Shown: positions 60,659-64,000 of the stretch, piece after piece
How the letters are laid out: each line of letters begins with the position of its first letter
Position numbering within the stretch: the first letter of the stretch is position 1
Origin: Ascidia mentula
Lineage: Eukaryota > Chordata > Ascidiacea > Phlebobranchia > Ascidiidae
DNA length: 64,000 nucleotides
Assembly (NCBI GenBank): GCA_947561715.1
Contig: OX387202.1
Location: 20,845,001 to 20,909,000 of the forward strand
Direction of reading: 5' to 3'
The notes under the pieces: model-generated
The model's database searches: none
What the model saw: only the letters and a program-made list of their open reading frames with translations
Told to the model about the DNA's origin: nothing
Made by a program: the position numbers and the translations under genes

Positions 60659-63600
60659 TTATAGATTTTTGTACATCAGTGCAGGAAAACCAAGCTTAAG
60701 AGAGGCATCTTCGTACGTAAAATTATTAAATTTCATTACGTACAGAATTTCTGCCTCAAAATTGAGTATTTGACACAAAATAAACCTGGATTTTATCTTT
60801 TTGTCCAACACTATATGTCCCAACATGGTATGTTTACTGATCAACTCAGGTTTTAGCACAAAATCAGCAATAGATTCTCGAAAAATTTGTGTCCCCACGA
60901 GTTGTTGTCGGATAAGGAGTTGACAAAAGGAGAACTCTACAAATCTCCAAAGGTTCATATGGACATTTGCCGATAATATTTGTTGCCGTACAGTTCGATT
61001 ATACATTATAAGGCTTTTAGTGTGTTCCCGGTAACATAAACAAAGGCGGTAACAATCTGTCCGGAACTGACCTTGTTCAAACGTCTGAAAAAGAACTGTT
61101 TTGAGCTGTTTCGCAACGAAATCGTAGATATCTTTAATGTCTGAAGATAAATCGTCCAATTCCGAAATTTCAACATCTTTACCGTTAACTTGTTGTTTTA
61201 AAGTAATATTTTTATAAACCAGGCATTCGGTTGATTTTGCTGCCTCTTCGTTGAAGCGGCGTCGCTTCCGACGAATTACAATCTTTGGTTGCTGGTTAGG
61301 ATCGTGAAGGTTAGATTTAACTCTTTTGTAAAATAATGTACAACAACCAGTAAGAATTCTTTCTTTAACACTAGCCCAAGTGACGTGTTTTAAAACTGCG
61401 TCATCAAATTCAGTTAAACCAGATTCACAAAATTGATACGCCACGTAGTGACCCGAGCTTAAACTGTCTCCAATGTGCACGAGAACGGACACTAACTGAA
61501 AAGAGAAATGTTGCGAAATATGTAAAACCTGATTTGGAACGATTCTTCTCTTTCGTTTGTGGCCATCCACATTTCTGTGAAGTCCAATACACAATATATT
61601 CGAAACATCAGTGATCTGGCCTTCCATATTTGTGGTAGCTTGTTTATGACAAAAGGGGCATGTCCTAAATGCCGTGTTTCGAAACTCAGCATCACAGTAT
61701 GTGGCCAGATCACTATTGTCAGCAATGTTATCGGCAACAGGCAACGTCAGTAGAGATTGTTCTTGCACTGACTCGGTAACATTACCACAGGACTGGCAAG
61801 TTGCAGATGTTTTGTACTGAAAACACATGTTAAGATTACAGTATTTTAAAATAGAGCTAAAATCAAATACCATTAAAAATTCATTTGGGTCTTGTTGCTG
61901 ACCCAACTTCCAGCCAAGTGCGCCACATACATCTTTGACCAACTGCAAGTACAAGTTGTTATCTGATTGTTTGAGATAGAGGCGACAAATGAAGTTAGCG
62001 ATTCTTTCTCGTAAAGTTTCACCGATGGTGGCCACTGGAATCTCATCAAATAAACATTGGGCTGCTTGAAACAGACTACTTAACCAACAGTTGTTGTGAA
62101 CATTAGGGAGACCCAGCTGGACCAAACTATTTTTCTTCAAAAATAGTGCAACTTTGTCGCTGCAACTTGCAGAGTCTTCAACTAACGCGTATAACATCCA
62201 AATGCGAAAGCGCGCAACAACAAATTCCAATTCACTTACCTTCAGTACATAGTTTGTAATGGTGTCAACAGTAAAACATGCACATAAGCCGCAACTTGAC
62301 AAATCTTCCTGCTCAACTAGTGAGCTGTTTTTCTGTATGATTTCATTGCTTGTGAAAAGGCATAAAATCGGTATCAAGTTTTTCCTAATTAAACTTGATA
62401 ATTGTCTGCTGGACCCCGGAGCTGAATTAAAAAGTATCAGTTCTCCATTAACCTGTTTAAACCATAAAACCACAAAATGTCGCTCGAACAATGTTGGAAT
62501 GAAAATATTTTCGCACAATTTTTCTCCAAAAAACATTCCATGGCATGCCCTTCGTATGTTTTTTAACTTCTTTCCACTCAGTATTTCACCTGCTAATACG
62601 GTTGAAAGAAAACCAAACTTACCAGGGTGTACGGAATTAGCATTTCTGACTGTTCTGGAAATATAACAATCTACTACATTATTCGTTAACCATCCAATCG
62701 TTGCATCATTATGAGTGTTGATTGGATTTTGAGTTAAAGAGATATAGGTTTTACCTCTAGGTTTACTGCAAAGCGAACACAAATCCAACCATGACAGTGA
62801 CTCACCAGAAGGCGTGACTAAAGCTGTATTAAAAATAGAAGTGGGAGTAAATGGAATAAGATGCCAAACATAGTAAGCAAGATCCTTGCACGATGTATGA
62901 ATTTCGCTGTGATCTGGACAAAACGTAAAACGTGGCAGAACTGGGGTGACAATAAGTTTTTCGAATTTTTGAGAGGAATCGCATGGCTTATTTGCGTATT
63001 TCAGATTTTGAGAAAACGTTTCTGAAGAGTAAAAACTTTTCTCTTTTCTTTTTCTCTTTTTGAATTTAGATTCTACCACCTGCGTACGCTTGACAGCATC
63101 CGAAGTGACATTTGTACGTCTACCAGGCTTGGTATATAAATGTGTAATGGAATCTGCAAATAATTTTTGTAAAATTAGTATTGATTCATGATATTTAATG
63201 ACAAATTCATCTAATCGCGCAACTCTTTTTCCGTCTAATATGTTTGATTTCAGGTCACCAAAATGCTCTTCGATTATTCCTTGCGTTTGATTGTTCTGTA
63301 AAATGGTCTGATGTTTACAATTTTTTAACAAGTTACATTTTCTTGAGTACATATTAAACAGTTGTTCCTGTTGATAAGTGGTTTTTTCTTTGTTTATATG
63401 TCGGGATAAATCCCCCAGCAGTAATTTTGATGTAGCACAAATTCTACTCAAAATTATTTCTATTACACGTGCACAAAATGTTGGGTTGTAATACACATTT
63501 TTACTGGTACTTGTATTGAACTTCTGGGACACATCCGACTTCAAGTAGGAGTCAAGCTTGCTTCGATATCTGAGATAAAAAGGTGATTGGCGTTCTTGCA

Positions 63601-64000
63601 GTTTATCTGAATGCTTGGATGTGTAAACAAAATCGGAATTAGAAACAAAACATTCGCCTTCGTTTATGTCGCAGTCGGCTTGGTCAGAAAATACCTTTTC
63701 TTTTAAACGCTTAAAATGAAGTTCCACTAATGATGAAGTGGATTCGTTATTGGTTAAAACTATAAAACTTTCCACCATACTATCTAGTTCAAAAATAGTT
63801 ACACAACAAAAAAATGCATTAATCCAATACAAGTATGTTTTCAGGAGTTTTTTATTTTCACTATACTTGTTGCATAGCACTTTAGCTGCTTTCATGGCAT
63901 GGCTATAGCAATTGTGCACGAAAGTTTCTTGCATGTCATTCTTCAACGGAACTCCTGTAACAATACGGTAACATCGGTTGTAAAAGGTCAATCGTGTTTC
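60659..64000 (-). CDS. Ulp1-like + USP-like double protease, partial
   Basis: One uninterrupted frame of at least 1110 codons, open at the window edge, so the N-terminus is missing (counting residues from 63991). Residues about 205-275 (GIIEEHFGDLKSNILDGKR) resemble the tail of DNA-transposon transposases. Residues about 430-585 fit a Ulp1/C48 SUMO-protease fold: His505 in ERHFVVLW, Asn522 in ILFNSAP in the Asp position, Gln561 and Cys567 in QEDLSSCGLC. Residues about 625-895 fit a USP/C19 deubiquitinase: Cys635 in GLPNVHNNCWLSS, QQQDPNEF, zinc pairs CQSC (732-735) and CPFC (778-781), His848 in SSGHYVAY, FDD (862-864). A basic stretch IRRKRRRF (906-913) may be a nuclear signal. With no intron and two Ub/SUMO proteases, it looks element-borne rather than a host gene. 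Catalytic residues are all present. Confidence 0.8.
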   Translation of the reverse strand, partial: ETRLTFYNRCYRIVTGVPLKNDMQETFVHNCYSHAMKAAKVLCNKYSENKKLLKTYLYWINAFFCCVTIFELDSMVESFIVLTNNESTSSLVELHFKRLKEKVFSDQADCDINEGECFVSNSDFVYTSKHSDKLQERQSPFYLRYRSKLDSYLKSDVSQKFNTSTSKNVYYNPTFCARVIEIILSRICATSKLLLGDLSRHINKEKTTYQQEQLFNMYSRKCNLLKNCKHQTILQNNQTQGIIEEHFGDLKSNILDGKRVARLDEFVIKYHESILILQKLFADSITHLYTKPGRRTNVTSDAVKRTQVVESKFKKRKRKEKSFYSSETFSQNLKYANKPCDSSQKFEKLIVTPVLPRFTFCPDHSEIHTSCKDLAYYVWHLIPFTPTSIFNTALVTPSGESLSWLDLCSLCSKPRGKTYISLTQNPINTHNDATIGWLTNNVVDCYISRTVRNANSVHPGKFGFLSTVLAGEILSGKKLKNIRRACHGMFFGEKLCENIFIPTLFERHFVVLWFKQVNGELILFNSAPGSSRQLSSLIRKNLIPILCLFTSNEIIQKNSSLVEQEDLSSCGLCACFTVDTITNYVLKVSELEFVVARFRIWMLYALVEDSASCSDKVALFLKKNSLVQLGLPNVHNNCWLSSLFQAAQCLFDEIPVATIGETLRERIANFICRLYLKQSDNNLYLQLVKDVCGALGWKLGQQQDPNEFLMVFDFSSILKYCNLNMCFQYKTSATCQSCGNVTESVQEQSLLTLPVADNIADNSDLATYCDAEFRNTAFRTCPFCHKQATTNMEGQITDVSNILCIGLHRNVDGHKRKRRIVPNQVLHISQHFSFQLVSVLVHIGDSLSSGHYVAYQFCESGLTEFDDAVLKHVTWASVKERILTGCCTLFYKRVKSNLHDPNQQPKIVIRRKRRRFNEEAAKSTECLVYKNITLKQQVNGKDVEISELDDLSSDIKDIYDFVAKQLKTVLFQTFEQGQFRTDCYRLCLCYREHTKSLIMYNRTVRQQILSANVHMNLWRFVEFSFCQLLIRQQLVGTQIFRESIADFVLKPELISKHTMLGHIVLDKKIKSRFILCQILNFEAEILYVMKFNNFTYEDASLKLGFPALMYKNL

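Noticed and set aside
60659-64000. Polinton-type cysteine protease
   Set aside because: The Ulp1-like domain is fused to a USP and a transposase-like tail, with no capsid, polymerase or packaging genes seen nearby.

Overview
The window reads as AT-rich animal nuclear DNA with many short spliced introns. The host genes fit an ascidian tunicate such as a Ciona-type genome: a ficolin-like lectin, a myosin-X tail, USB1 remnants and a possible TEDC2. That assignment is inferred from gene content and compact introns, not from a marker gene. There is no bacterial operon structure, and I recognised no rRNA, tRNA or CRISPR.

Layout. 1-8.5 kb is a roughly 5.1-kb tandem duplication. Each unit joins fragments of the myosin-X FERM region, a dispersed repeat (here repeat R) and the last two exons of a ficolin gene. 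A fossil Ty3-type retroelement lies between the units and at the left edge. 7.9-13.3 kb (minus) holds a ten-exon ficolin-like gene whose exons join in frame to 342 codons; its coiled-coil neck is built from four mini-exons of 30-39 nt, and one intron holds a near-perfect palindrome of about 760 bp. 16.8-18.2 kb (minus) is a two-exon coiled-coil gene, tentatively TEDC2. 21.4-26.3 kb and 39.9-42.8 kb are paralogous mosaics of repeat R, nested inverted-repeat elements and USB1 sequence; the first also carries a captured coding fragment and a 5'-truncated LINE. 28.1-38.9 kb (plus) is the tail of unconventional myosin X (IQ/SAH, PH, MyTH4, FERM). Its IQ/SAH exons carry a frameshift and a stop, no motor domain is seen, but 23 downstream exons join in frame for 1185 codons from an ATG.

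43.0-52.0 kb is a 9.0-kb inverted-repeat element with a spliced ISXO2/Merlin-type transposase in its centre, flanked by mirror-image arrays of about 333-bp units (6 left, about 10 right). 52.2-57.5 kb is an array of about 188-bp units with a longer variant at intervals. 60.7-64.0 kb (minus) is one uninterrupted reading frame, open at the window edge, that joins a Ulp1-like (C48) cysteine protease to a USP-like (C19) deubiquitinase behind a transposase-like segment.

Working together: the ficolin gene has a second pair of in-frame terminal exons downstream that could act as an alternative C-terminus. Repeat R and the inverted-repeat elements mark the joints of the duplicated blocks, so repeat-driven rearrangement probably scattered the myosin-X and USB1 pieces. 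The most novel items are the two-protease reading frame, the Merlin-type element with arrayed arms, the ficolin exon cassettes and the headless myosin-X tail.
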